Shown here: in pieces, positions 14,701 to 29,700 of the stretch | Position numbering within the stretch: the first letter of the stretch is position 1 | Layout: every line of letters begins with the position of its first letter | Assembly: GCA_050084985.1 (NCBI GenBank) | Contig: JBITNC010000002.1 | Coordinates: forward strand, 29,140,001 to 29,204,000 | Reading direction: 5' to 3' | Source: Nageia nagi | Lineage: Eukaryota; Pinophyta | Length of the DNA: 64,000 bases | The notes under the pieces: generated by a model | Told to the model about the DNA's origin: nothing | Database searches by the model: none | Seen by the model: the letters and a program-made list of their open reading frames with translations, nothing else | Translations under genes and position numbers: made by a program

Positions 14701-17700
14701 TTTTCTGAATGAAAATTTTTAACTATTTTCCAGGTACTGTGCTGAAGTCCTGGCTTCACTTCCTTTCACGTTACCTGATGAACCTCTCTACCTAGTTTAT
14801 GCGATAAATAGGATTGTGCAAGTAAGAGCTGGAAGTTTGGAATCTGACATGAAGTCTCTGATCTCAAATAGTCCTTTAGGAGCTATAGTAAAGGTCACTA
14901 TTGAAGCAAGGGAACCTGAGAAAGACAAGGAAGGTGAAGAAGCATACAATATTGAAAGTATTGAGACAATCAATAGATCTTCAAATGATGGAGATGATAC
15001 CCAAGGCATTCCAGATGTATACATACAAAAATTGAAGGTTCGGCAATATATATGTTCTCTTGAATTTTTGGCCTGGCTATAGGAAGCTTTTATTATGAGT
15101 TATACAAATATTTCTTTTTCAAAGAATTTCAGAGAGTCTTTTATCAGCCTGACTGCCTATGTGATGTTTCAACAAAGAAAATAATGTTACAGGGAAAATA
15201 AATTGAGTTTTCTCTTTTTTTGGATGGTATTTACTCTGTGAGAATTAAAGCCAAGGCGAGCTTTTAGGGCTCATGTTTTCTTTTCTCTGATACTATAAAC
15301 TGAAATTTGTTTCCATTTTGACCTGTCTTCTTGTCTAATATATCCTTCCCTCTTCTTTGTTTTCCTTTGTCGGTTTTTGAAAATCTTCTCAAGCAGAGAT
15401 TGATCTGTCCTTTTATGATTTCTCCTGATATACCTGAATAAATTTGAACGATAGGATAAGGGTTCATAGTAATCTCTGTTTTAGTCTGTAAGGAAATTAC
15501 AATGAGAACAATGGACGGAGTTGTAGCTGTTACAGAAACGAATGCAAAATTGGGTTTAATTCATGAATTAGGCTTTATAATAGCTTGTGTTCTGAAGATT
15601 TACTGACCTCTCTAATCACCAATAAGTAATATGTCAGAATGTGCAGATGGAATATGTAGTGGAAGGAGTGAAATATCCAGAGCTGCAAAATGTAATTATT
15701 GTTAAGGGAGACAGCAAATGTTGATGTGAAGTGTTCTGTAGAAATTGTTTTTTGAGTAGAAGTCAACTAATCTGTTTTACAGACAGTGGTGTATTGGATA
15801 GTCACTTCTTGTCTTGATCGAGTTTTCTTCATAGTCTAGATTATAAGTATAGCGTAACGGTTGTTGCAATATTCATTTTTTGTTAAGACTGAATAACATC
15901 TGAAACAATTCTGTTTCTGTGTTGATCTCATTCCAGGCTGATTGCTATGCTGCTATTTCCTTGTCGTTGCTGTTAAAGCTGAAAAGGCACTTGAAAGTTG
16001 TCTACAACTTGAATGATGCCCGTTGTCAGGTAACCTGCAATGGCTATCAATTCACTTTTAGTTCTTTGAGCTCATTGATAGTCTCATCAAACTTATGCAG
16101 TGCCTTCAGCAATCAAAATACATTGTTTTATGGAAATGTTTAATGTTTAAGACTTTGTGGAAACAACTATATATGTCCTTATCCAAACATTTGCAGGCTT
16201 TCTCTCCCACTGAGCCAGTAAAAAGTGGAGAAATATTTTCAAAACAAAACATACAATTTAGTGTTAAGGACACTCCCATCGAGGTTCCAACAGCAGTTTC
16301 TAAAATGCTCGTGCAGTACCAGGTAAAATGCCTAATTTTTCATTTTTAGTTAGTATATAGTGTTTTCCACTAAATGAAGCACCGAAACTAGGCATTTTAC
16401 TCTTCTTTGACTGCATGCATTTATTTATGTTTATCTTCACTTCTTAATTTGTTTTAGATAGTAGCGAGTATAGAACTGCAATACATTTTTTGGTCAAATT
16501 TTTTTGGACATATTTACAATTTATCATAGCTTGGACATAGCACTTCATAAGATGGACAGGTTTCACTTTATCCATTTCGTAGGTTTGGTTTGTACCTGTG
16601 CTGTTATGTATGTATTGTTAATGATGCACTTTCTGCCATTCCTTTTGTTTTCACATTTGTTGACAAGTATAAATTTTGTATTCTTCATCTCATACGCTGT
16701 AGCAATGTCAATCCATGTATGTTTTTTAATGATTGTTTTGCATCTTAGCATATAACATTGGCATTTTTTATTTGTATCATATACACAAAAAAAATCAACC
16801 GACTTATAGATTGATAGGATAGGAGTCTTTTAACATATTTTAAAACCCAGTGGTTTGTAGGACCCATAAAAGTTTTTCCAGAAGTAAATAATATATCAAT
16901 TAAGTATTTGAATGATTGTTTCTCATATAAAGAAATTAGTTGTTCATGTGATTGTTATCTTCAAAAAGATTTCAAGTTATGGAAGGCTGGACTTCTGGCC
17001 TTTTGGATATTATCTACCATCTATTACATTCAGATGCTGGAGTGGTCCAGGTGTATTAAAAATTGTATTTAATACCCAGCTACATATTTAGTCGTAAGAT
17101 ACAAATATAGGTGATGATGGTATAACCTAGGGCCTTTTGCATTCTTAGACCTGTAGGATTACAATAAAAAAGAAGACAAACCCCACATACTCTAGTTATA
17201 ATCAATTGAAGTACATATCACCTTCCCCCATCTTAAGACTGCATTGTGCTCAAAGCATAGCAAGAGCAAAACTGGATTTTTTAAGAAGATTCTAATCCTG
17301 CTGTGTCCTAATTTGCTTGGAAATAAATCCTTCAAAGTTCAAACACAAGAGTAACTTATCTTTTTCTGTCCTATAGTAAAGAGACTACTGATAAGATCTG
17401 ATTTTGTGAAGCTAACCTAATGGAAAGTTCCTCATAGACTTGGTTATGGAGATCAATAACTTGATGCGTTCAAAGATTGTTTTACTTCTTGCTATCTTGC
17501 TTAGGCACATCTTCCATAGTGTAGAACCTGATGGCATGCACCATTTATTCCGTACAAATCATTTTCTCAATTCAATATGATAGTAACTGGGTCGTATGTA
17601 AACGTCTCTAAATATATGCTGTTGACCATCTCGGAAGAAGCTCATAAAATACTCTTAAAAACTTATTTGTATTGTTTCTAGTTCTTGTAACCATTCAACG

Positions 17701-20700
17701 ACCAAAGTGACATATTGAGATAACTTACTTTTACTTTGTGGATCCTTCGTAGAAATATGTATTTTATGACACTTCAAAATAGCACTACCAGCCATAATAC
17801 AACAAAGACTTTGAATGGTGAATGGATAAGTCAATGGGTTTTTCTATGGAAGTGTTAATAAAAACATGAGTACTTTCAGTATCAACTGAAATAATTTCTG
17901 TGTTCTTTTAATGCACTCATGAATCTGGGGATAAGCAATACCTCTGATCAGTGCTAGTGAAACATGAGTTCTATAGAATTACTTGTTCCGTGATTTTGTT
18001 TTCTTTAAATGAAAACTAACAGTCTTTTCAACCTGAACCTCATTGGAATTGACATACTCATTCATGAAGAAAGATATCTTTTTTTTAACCAGCCCTTGGA
18101 CATTCCTTTTTATATTTCTAGTTATCAGGCTAAATAGAATTGCTTTGTTAGGGGTCAAAACTCTTGAAGTTCTGATGTTCCAGCCTAGGCAGTTCTGATG
18201 TGATGAAGATTTTTAGTTTTTTACTATCTTCATCACATGCATTTATAATTCCTTTGTATATGTAATCTCTTAGCCTCTCCAATATAGGCTTCCAACCATA
18301 GTTATGCAATTTGGCAAATATTTGCTGAGTCAATGAAAAAATTGGGCAAAAATTAGAATATGTGATTCTTACTGAATAACTTTCATGATGCATTTTATGT
18401 AATTTATTATTCTTTTGCATTTTTGATTTGCTGCTTTTTTTGCCAAATATTCCCAGAATTGCCGAATTTCATAAGTTTGGAACCGAACGATTTTGGAAAA
18501 AAGGCTCTTAAGGAATATTCCATTTCAGATGCGGTTTGTTGCAGTCTGATTTGCGGATTAAAAATTTGTTTATTTTAGATTAAAACATAGTCAAGTAATC
18601 ACTGAAAACTCTCTTGCCTAACATTTCTTTTGTTTACAAATTGTACAATTTGCACACTTCTCCCATTTATCGCAGGTATGGTTTTGCACTAATCACATGA
18701 AGGATACCCTCCTTTCGGTTGGTTCCACCATGCTTTGTCTATGCTGATACTCAACTACCAATTATAGATCCGTGATCAACAAAAGAGGATGTTGATCTGT
18801 AATCGAGTGCCAAAACTGTGGACTCGACCACTTACAGATTTCAAAGTATTTAAAGATTTGGATGGAAAGATTGATCTTCCAATGCCTATTTTCTAATCTA
18901 TCTTTGATGACAAGAATGCAAAAGATTCACAATTCCCTAGGAAATAGAAACCAAAACAACGACATGGATAATATAAAATGATTTATAGTGGAAAATTCCA
19001 AAACAGTTAAAAAGCACTTCCAAAAGAGCTGAATTCTTATTACGAATACCCTCAATCTTTACAGCCTACAATCCGCCTTGGAAAGCACTTGCAGCCTCAC
19101 AGTTCTTCGTGAATACTACAAAGAGTGCTGATCCTAACTATTTTGCCAAAAGATCCAAATGAATTGTGAAGATACATTTTTATAGGAGGAAGTATCGCCT
19201 CACAATAGATCCTTCTACTCTGACATGCAACTTCAGCTCGTATTTTGCTGATTTGTCACTAATTTGTAACAGTCGGTTTACAACAAGATCTATTTTAAAA
19301 TCTAAGGCTGTTCAGATTCCAATTGAATTTAACTAAGGGTAGTCTCTTTAGTTCCCATCGAGTTCCACCATTAACAGTTGTCATTGTTCTTTAGAATCTC
19401 AGTTCGGTTACAAATTCTCTTTCTGCTAGCTGGTGCCAGATGTGAGACATTCTCCTAGCCTCCTTATCTCCACAATGCCAAATTGCCATTATCAATCACC
19501 ATGTCATCGAATTCCACAACACACGTGTCATCTTTTGCCACACTTACCATGTTTTGCCAAATTCATTAGGATAAAAACCTATGTTCCATGAAGCTTCTAG
19601 GTGGGGTACGACGAGTTGCATCCCTAGGATTGGGATGACTTGGGCCTGATTTTGGATATGACAATATTAAATTATAATAAATATATATAAAAATATTAAT
19701 AGCAATATCAAGAATACTGAGCCATAGTTTTTTTTGTTTTTTGAGTGAGGTTTAACTATTAGCTATATTATTTATAATATATTTAAATTTAATAATATTT
19801 TTAATAATTTAAATATTAATTAATTTTTGTTTAAAATAATTATATTTTAAAGGTTAAGAATTAAATATTTGAATTGTATTAAAACTTAGAAGGGTAAATA
19901 ATTAAATATGTTAAAAATTAGATAATTTAAACATTTTAAACAATTTAAAGTTGAAAGTATTAAAACACTTATGTATATAAAGTCATTTATCGCAAAATAA
20001 ATACCCTTACACAATATTGACAATTGAATTGCTTGAGAGATGGAGGACAACAATGCACAATTGAATTGCTTGAGAGATGGAGGACAACAATGCACCTACA
20101 AATACACCTTTAAGAAAACACCACAAATCATGATTGTATTCAGATTGTTTGTTGGGCGTCTCTCAACACTTTCTTCACACAAGAATAATACCCATCACCT
20201 CTAGATTGCCCACTACCATCCCCGTTGCTGCACTTTGTTAAGAGGGTTGTCTCAATGAGGTTGTGCATGTGTTTTATAATGTTCATCACATCATGGATTC
20301 CTCCATGTATGTTTGTAAAGAGGGCCATTTCAACGAGGTTGTGCGTGCGTTGCAAAATGTTCATCACATCATGGACTCCTCCACATGTTTTGTATCTTAT
20401 AGTGTTGCATTTAGAAGAAAGCCTTACACTAGGTCGAGTGCATCCATGTTTTCATTCACCATCGCAATCATGTCGAGATTCATAGAAGATATTTTTGCAC
20501 AAGGACACCTAGTTGTTTCTTGGACCTCAGGAGGATGCCTACCCATCCCCTAGGCATCCCACAAAAAGTGGGAATGCTCTGGAGGGGTTGAAGGCAAAGT
20601 AGGATGGGAGTGGGATGTTTCGTACCATCCTTACGTTCGTAAAATGCTTAGTATGGCACATAGATAAAAACCATTGCCATTGTATTAGATTGCCAGGATA

Positions 20701-23700
20701 GAAACCTTGATAAACTCCTATCAATTGTTAGCATAAAAACATTTAAGACTCATCACATTCATCAGTATTCTTCATGTCCACCACAATAAAAACCTTAGCA
20801 TATTTAGTCTTGAGCTCATTGTGATCAATCTTTGATCAAGCTTCCCAAATAGTTGGTATGAGATATTATCGGGAAATGAAATATTACGATAGCTGGGCAT
20901 GGTAGATAGAGGACCTATACTTAAAACCCTAGGAAAGGTAATCAAAACGAAGCTGATGAAATTGGTTGATTTGATTGGGGAAAAATCGGAGTTGAGGGGG
21001 AGAGGACAAGAATAACGAATGTTGGAATGTCAATTTGCTTTAACTTACCACACATTTTTATGGGGGAAAGGGTTAAGATGAATTATTCTTCAACAAATCT
21101 TTTACTTCACTGCAAAGGAATGATTGGCTAGATGTTTTCTTTGCATATAAAAGCTTGCAAAAGCCAATTGATTATTATGCTTTGGTCGATTGATGGTAAT
21201 AACTTATATATTGGGTTGTCTATTAAGAGAAGATTTGAAGTTCAATGATCTTGTTAGGGTATGGAGAAGGAAAGCCAACGAGACTATAGTTGAATAGGGG
21301 GTAGGGTTTGACTTTGTATTGTTGAATAATGCCTAGTGGATTCAAGTTGCTAGTGAGTTCTCAAATCATTTTAATGGCGAAGTATTATTCCTAAGGGTGA
21401 CTCGCAGAATTGTGCCTCCCATCTTTGTCAACAAATGGGCACCGAAAAGAATCTCACATTTGCTTGATGTTGGCAAAGATAGGGAAACATTTGTTAGTGC
21501 AACCCACCAATGACCATTGAATAGTTAGGACAAAGAGAGGCCAAGCATTAGGGGAAATGCACAACATAAACAAGCCATTATTGATTGATGGAAAAACATT
21601 GATTGCTTGGATTTATGCTTGTTTTGCAATTTGAATATGTGATTGGCCTAACTTGTTGATTAATGAATCAAGCCTATTACATGGTACTAAGATTGACATA
21701 TGAGCAAGGGTACTAGGATAGGGGATGCTAACATGCTACCCCTCTTGGAAAGAGCTTTTTTTTTCACATCTTCAAGTACCAAACCTCAGTACTAGATAAG
21801 ATTTTTATTAATGCTGCCCTTGTGAAGCTATGGGTGTGTCATTCAAAGACTCTTCTAGTTCAACCACAATGGAGCCATCCTTTGAAAACTTAGGTAACTA
21901 TGTTTGAATCTTCACTTGGGAAACCAACAAACTTCTTGAGACAAGAGACATGAAATACCGGGTAAATTTTTGAAGATTCATGCACTCTTGAATTGGAAGA
22001 ATTTTTTAAGATTCCAATGCTTCTGAATGTCATGTCAAAAGTTGTTGCAACTTCACTTCCCTTTGTCTTTCCTTGGTCGTATACATTGAAAATAACTATG
22101 CAATCATTCCTTTTGTGATGGCCCAGCTTGCAATCCTTTAAAGGTGTACTTCTATCCTACCGTGAATTGCATTCACAATTCTGCAAAGCCCCACAAGAGT
22201 GGTCCTAATATTTGCAACCATTGAGCCCATAAGACAACATCACATTCTCTCAATGGAAGTGCATACATGTTTTGACTTCAGATTATATTTCGCCCATGGA
22301 CATCTTAACATTTCGACATTTTCCCTTGCATGCAATTTTTCCTCCATTGCCTGTGATCACCTTAAAGTTATTACAGGGTTAGATGTAACAGTTTTCTTGC
22401 CTAGCCACCTTTGGGTCAATAAAATCATATGTACTGCTTGAATCAATGAGTACAATGATGGTTTGTCACTGAAAGCGTTTGTGGACTTTCATTGTTTGAC
22501 GAGAAGAAAATCTTGCAAGAGCATTAACAAAGATTTCGGGGGTGTCTTCATTTGAGTTATTAGGTTTTTTTTGACACTTCTTCCACCTCTACCTCCTCTA
22601 CACCATTGGAAACATCTGCATTTAACAAATACAACTTTTGTGTGGTACATTTATGGTCGACTCATATTTCTCATTGCAATTATAGCAAAGGCCCTTTACG
22701 TTCCTTCATTTCATTAGGATTGAACCACTTGACCTGTAAGGGTGGATTGGGTTTTGGGGCAGATTGAGTAACTTGTGGTTTTTCAACAGGTTGCTTTCTT
22801 TGATGACGTTGAGAATGGAATTTATCTTCCACCAACTTAGCTAATCCAATTGCCTCCATCATGTTACTGGGATTGAACATCTTCACTTCCACTCTAATTT
22901 CTTCTTTCAACCCATTCATGAAGCAACTCTTGATCACCTAACCTCTTTGTGCAATTTGCAAGTTTCTCAAACTGAGCCTAACTTTTTGCGCCTTAAGGAC
23001 CTAGTTGAGTGAGAAATATTGTTCTGCCTAATAAAACCAACTGGTTGGTTTATCTCCATCAAAGTTTGGAAGATATAATTTAGTTCTTCTTGGGAGAGTG
23101 GATGCATGTTGAACCCATGGTTTATCTGTTGTGTCTGTTCTGAAGATTGTTGAGAACTTGAACTTAGTGTGTTTTGAGATTGTGTTGCTACTGCTGATTG
23201 CACCATTTGTTGTACTTGCATCAGGTTCTTGTTCAACTAGTCATATTTAGCATTCAATATGGTCATGCTTGTCTCCATGTCTTGAAAAGCATGCGTGAGG
23301 TTAGCTTGAGTGAGAATCTCCTTGATTTGTTTAATGTCATGGTTCAATTTCTTTATGATGGGGTCTTGATATCATCTTCCTTTAGCCATTTAAAATTGCT
23401 GAAAAGAAATTTCCTGTATTGAAATGCTTTTTTTTTTTTTAAATTAAAATCAATAACTCTCTTGAACTGTACTAAAATCTCTACTCTACCAAATATTTTC
23501 AACCAGATCTAAAATTCTATCAAAAATGATATCAAATGCAAAAGTTGTGAATGTTTTACCTTTGTCCTTTTTTCCGAAAAATCTGGATCTAGGGTTTTTG
23601 GAAGAAACACCAATTTTCACAAAGTCGGCCAATATAGCTCCAAATGATTTGAAATTTTGAGTGCATGATTCCTTTGTACCCTTAAATACTGTACCCAAAA

Positions 23701-26700
23701 ATCCGATTTAAATTCATGTTATTTCACCCTTCGGAATAACTTTAGTTGAAAACATAAAATCCTCAAAATTTTATCAAAATATTCGCACGAATGATTGAGA
23801 TATCATCAGTTTTCTTGAGATTGCCAAAATTTCGATAGTTTTGCCTAAGTCTTGCAAAACTGCCTAGATGATTTCAAAATTATTGATAATCTTCAGATCT
23901 TCTCACAAGAGACCAAGATCATGCTTTGATACTAGATGTTATGACCCTGAGGGTTCAACACAAAATTTGTCTAGTCTTTAAATAATATTCTTCAAATAAG
24001 AATCTTCAAACAATAGTCTTCAAATAAGAATCTTCAAACAATAGTCTTCAAACAAAGGATAACACAAGAAGATCATACAATGGAGAAAGCCTCAAAACAA
24101 CTTTATTGAGTATCAAGAGTTGCAAGCCACTTTGAGTGGGCTTCCTCCTTACAACTTCAAAGACAATAGTTTTTCCTAGATGTCCTCTCTACCTCTCTTA
24201 CAAATATTTATAGTAACACTACCCTAACCCTAATGGTGGTTCAATATTTGAGTATTACAAAATGACAGTTCACCTTACAAAACAAAATATGGCGGTTCAC
24301 ATTACATGTCAGTACAAGCCGATATATCAGTTAACTATATTGTTAATAATAATTAAATGTTAGGATAAAGGATCCTAAAAAATACATAATATTGATTTCT
24401 AGCACTATTAGCTTAAGCCATGTGACTAGCTTATGATGCTCAACTACTTGATAGGTTTCCATTGATCAATTGTATGACATTCAATTGATTTTGGATAAAG
24501 AGGCTATCTGACTCCACTAATGAGTGTTGTTCTTTTGTTTGTTTTTTTGTATTGGGTAGCCAAGGACATTCTCTTAGTTCAAGCACTCAACTCATTGTTA
24601 TGTCAGTTTGTTGTTGCTTATCACACTTGTAAGTTGGGTCTCAATATTCTTGTTTGAGATTGACCATATGGCAAAAAGATAGGGTATAAGGATAAAAATG
24701 AGAAAGTGTTTTTTTCTTTCTTTGTTGCACTTGCATCAAAGGCCCTAAGGATGGTTCCTTCTTTCCCATTGTTACAATATGAAAGTTGCTTTCAACACTA
24801 GATGATTATTCCTCATTGCTTAATGTTGTTCATTCTACTTGTCAGCCTCATTATAAGATTGCAAATCCAAAATTGTATTAATTCCAAATCTTGAATATTA
24901 CATCCACACTACTTCAATAAATACATAAAAAAGTGACTTGTCTCTTCACCTTCTAAAGGTGACTCTTGGACTTCCTATATAGTTTTCATATTCACCTTAG
25001 TACACACCTAGAAGTTACAATAATATCTAAATCTGAAAATACAGATATTTGTAACATATGATCCCTAATATTAATATTTTATAATTAACCTTAATCCCTA
25101 AAGATTAGGTTTCCAACATCCCACCCTTTTTCGAAAAGAAATGAAGAAAGGGATAAAAACAAAAAGGATGCCTCAAGGTGTATACAACATTATCCTTCAT
25201 CAATAAATATAATTATATACCTCAAGGATTAAGATTATGTTCCTTCCTTAATTGAAAGGAGTAAAAGATGTTGCATGATTAATCTTCTTTATAAATTTTT
25301 CTATTGCAATGTGCAATAATGGTGTGGGTGGTCTTCTCTTTAGCAGTCTCCTATGAATTAAGAATGAACTTGATGTGATGACTCATAGAAGCATAGATCA
25401 AGATGGAGGCCTTAAAAAATGAGTGCAAAATAATACTTTCAAAAATTACAACTAATAGAGGAATCAAAATTCATCCGTCTACATTTATGTGGATGATGAT
25501 CACAATTGTATTCAATGTAACCTTTGTAATTGGCTTCAAGATGCCTCCTTACAAGTCTTAAACACCATTGTGCATCAAACAAGTACTCAAGGAAAACGTG
25601 GGAAGCTAAAACATCAAATGTCAAAGGCTTGAATTCACAAATAACCTGCAAAAGTGCAAGGTAGAAATCATAACCAACTTACAAACTCAACAAAAAAGTG
25701 GTTTCAAATGAAAATTCACCTTAATCAACAATTGCAAGAACGTTGGTACTCTAGTGATAGGGTTGTAGAAACATTGACATTGGCTAGACAAGGACCAACA
25801 ACATTCTAGTGATAGGGTCGTAGAAACGTTGACGTTGGCTAGACAAGTACCAACAACAAAGTTGTCACACCCAAGGGCATTTGACAAACAGTGCAGACAA
25901 GGCGAACAATGGTGATGTGGCACAATCAACATACCACTCAACACAGTCAATATGTGAGCGTTATGAAGTCCAGTAAGCAACACTAAAGGTAGGCGTAATT
26001 GAACACAAGTGTTGCATTGATAGGTGAGTGTTCTAAAAACAAAACTGAAAAAGTGTGTTGAACAGGTGCAGAGGGGATCTGAACAGACGCATCAAGGAGA
26101 AGGATAGTCAAACAATCAACCAAATCAGTAGGGATGATGGTTGAAGGCAAACCAAGCAACAACTTGATCCAAAATAGGAGGTTGAATAACAATCATACAT
26201 ATAAGATTGTGGATGAACACTTGTGGATAAGTGAGCCATGACGAAAGAAGGTCAATCAATTTTTCTTCACACAAAACAAATATACTACCACAAAATCAGA
26301 AAATGTAGCCTTTGTATGGAAATACTTGTAGCCACTAACCAACAAAACAACCAACAACAACGTAAATCGTGAAAAATTTCATGCACAGTTGAAATTTTAC
26401 ACATAGACCAGTAAACTACAAACATGAGTGAGCAAATGTGGAATGAAGGTGTTGATGTCACCAATGCGAGCGCTGATGAACAGGTTTGAAAGGAGAGTTG
26501 AACCAACAAAATTGCTCCACAGAAACTACAAATAGTGAACTAGGAATGGAAGCGGTCCAAATCAAAACTTGATATTTGAGGTAGCCAAAACCATAGAATT
26601 TGTGTTTAAAAACCAATTGATGGCTACTGAATAGGTATGGAAGATTTTTACTAGACAAATAGTCCACGGGGAGTTCCAAACTAGAGGAAAATTGGAAGCA

Positions 26701-29700
26701 AACAATGAACTGATGATTTTCGCTGAATAGATTCAACTAGGCTCCACACCAAAAGCTTCTAAGGACGAAAAATGCTCCACAAATTTTAAACAATCGCCAT
26801 AAATTAAACAATAGAACATTGACCAGGAAATATTAGTGATCGAAGACATAATGTGGGTGTTGAAGTAGCCATCACGTAACGCAAGCCTTCAAAAATTAGC
26901 CACCTCAATGAAGAAAGAAGTTATTTCGGATTGGTAAAAAAACTCCAAATCCAATAAAAGATTGCAAATCCAAATGTGTATTAACTCCAAATCTTGAATA
27001 TTACATCCACACTACTTTAATAAATACAAAGAAAAATGACCTATCACTTCACCCTCTAAAAGTGATTTGTGGACTTCCTATAGATTCTTCATATTCAACT
27101 TCCTACACACCTAGAAGTTAGGATAATATTAAAATTCGAAAATACAAATATTTCTGAGTTATGACTCTTAATATTAATATTTTTATAAATTAAGCTTAAT
27201 CCCTAAGGATTAGGTCTCCAACGCTATTGCCATATCATAGTGTTCATTTATGTCACTTGCCCCTTCTTATGTCCACTACCATCAGGCACCTACCCAACGA
27301 GCCTTAAATTAATGAAGAAAGAAAGGTTGTTTGATAAACTTGTTGACGAGAAGTTGTTTGATCAACAATTATGGAAAAGTATATTGATACTTAACAAGAA
27401 TAAAGATTAATCTCTCAACCCATTATTTATTTGGTAGATGAGAAAAATGTTATTGGTTTGATCCACTTGCACCTGGCCCTTGAGCACCTTAAGGTATTTT
27501 TGTCGAGCTCAAAGCTCCACTCCAACCCCTAGTGATGCCCTTAACATATTGTCGTGAGGTAGTGGAATCTTTGTAACACATGTAACAATGATTTTCAAAA
27601 CAAAATCAATGGGTCTTTTTTTTCAATGGTGTTTGTTGCATTGTTGTTTCCTTTGAGTTTTTGGAATAGAGGTACATATTGGTATTAAGGTTGAGCTATA
27701 TTGGGAATTATATGATTGGGACATATCAAGGATAAAGGACTTCAATGTTTCGTGTAACACAAATTAGTTACTCTATTTTGAAACATATTATTTATATCTT
27801 GAACATTATCCTCAACCTCCTCAAACCATCTAATCTACTAGAAAGTTTCTTTGTACATTGTTGGTGGCTATATATTTATCCTAATGGGGCTTTAAATATG
27901 GATCTCTATGGCTCCTATGGAAGAACCTTCGAGTTAGAAATATTGACTAATAGATATTAATCTTATAAGAATCAAACTAATATTATGTTTTAGGGTTTGT
28001 TGTCAATTATGGAATCAAATTATTGATTTTCCTTTTACATTGTTGGCTAATGCTCGTGAAGAGTATTATGATACATGTATGCATTTGGTTGGAGTTTTTC
28101 GAAAAATGGGAGGATATAGATTGTTCCAAATCAATATGGAATTGCTACCTCATGCTCGTTCTCTGTTTTTGTCATGGTTGCTAATAGAGTAGTACAAATT
28201 ATTTTTAGTTCAATAAAAATTGAAAGGTAGGATAGCTTGTTCATCAATCTCTCGTATGCTATATTTTGTCCCTCTTTAGGCAAGAGTAGGAAAAGGAGTT
28301 AAATGAATGACAATGAGGTTTTAGTCTTGAGGTTTTAGGTCATTTTAAAAGAGTGAATGGGCACTTCTCTTTCCCCCACACTAATTTTTTCATCCTTTGC
28401 CTGAGATTAGTAATGTGGAAAGGGAGTAGAGCAAATGTCCACATATCTTAACATAGGTAGACCAACCTTCTTGGATGCTGAATGCTGAATGCTTGATGGC
28501 TATTGCTTGAGATGCATGATGATGATTCTTATGTTGAATGCAAAGGTATTATTGTTTGGTAGGTACTAACTTGGATGCCAATGCAAAATCATTATTTTTT
28601 CTAGTGGTTTTACTTTATCAAAATAAGGAACACAATGTCATGACTCCTTCTCTTGCCTTTAATAAAAAAATTAGGTTATTTTCTATTATGAAATGTAATT
28701 ATTAGTAGATTGGGACCCATGGGACTTGCTAAAGCAAGATAAATGGGAATTTCCCAATTTGAAAACTTTTTAAAAAGTTTTTCCTGTAGATTCCAATATG
28801 ATTACGTTGAAGTCTCTCTTATAACCTTTCAAGAGGAGTTTTGACTAAACCAATTCATTATAGTAGTTAAGGGTCACAAAATAGCTACCTAATCTTTGTG
28901 AGAGCCATATCTAGGTATATGTAGATGGATGAAATGATCCTACAAAGATAAGCTTTAATTGCTGATCCTCCAGCTAATAAGCATTAGAAGATGGTTCAAT
29001 CTCAACCAATGGGCAGCTTGACTCCCATGATTCATCTCTTGTTGCTTGACCACATGATTCAAATATTTGCAAGCTAACCTAAGTCCAGAGTGTTTGTGGC
29101 AAACTTGCAAAGCTATGTGCACGTGTCTATAGTAAATTGATTCTTAATGGTGCAACATCTAACAAAATGAGGGGGAAGGTGAACTTCCAAACATTTTAGA
29201 GCTTGAAGGTTTGTATAGAATCCAACTAAATCATTGGCATTGGTTTGCTATCCTTTGGTTGGCTTGTTCAGGATCTTCTAAAACCAACTATGTGAATGAG
29301 GGATACGCGACATCAATTAGGTTGCATCAAATTGACCACATTACAACAATCAAGCCAGTCCAAATCAGGTAGCCCAAATCATCATACAAGAAGGCCTAGC
29401 TCAATGTCATTGACAAGGGGAGAATAGGAGAGCAAAATTGGATTAAAAAAAATTCTTGTTGTTGATTGGCATAGTGACACATTGAGCTAGTTTGCCAAAT
29501 TGATCGACGAAGTAATGCGATGCATCCAAACAACCTAGCTGTTTGATTTATGCCCTCACCCCTCTTCTCGTTTGACTCCATTCTAGACTAAATGAATTTT
29601 GATTTTGAGCCCTTCTGTTTTGCTCTAGATATTTGAGTCCTCTCTTGTTGGCCGCTCAGCGTTTTGAGCAACAATATTGGTTGGGTGCATGAATGACCTC

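Larger units (their letters stand above)
24860..27223 (-). mobile_element. Short LTR retrotransposon without recognisable pol (2.4 kb)
   Basis: Two direct repeats of about 260 bp, 24860-25118 and 26963-27223, differ by scattered substitutions and small indels and bracket 1.84 kb. A purine-rich tract (minus CGAAAAAGGGTGGGA) abuts the lower copy, whose minus-strand start is TGTTGGAAACC, so the element points to the left. The internal part has several minus-strand ORFs of 69-98 codons (25439-25651, 25687-25983, 25983-26192, 26458-26736), but none shows Gag, protease, RT or integrase motifs. Neither a primer-binding site nor a target duplication was found. It is either a non-autonomous element or one deleted internally. 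Confidence 0.65.

Noticed and set aside
20021-20094. CRISPR-like direct repeats
   Set aside because: Two abutting copies without spacers, in a plant nuclear intron; a simple tandem duplication.
20225-20553. Overlapping 86- and 96-codon plus-strand ORFs
   Set aside because: Created by the 75 bp tandem duplication; no protein similarity recognised.
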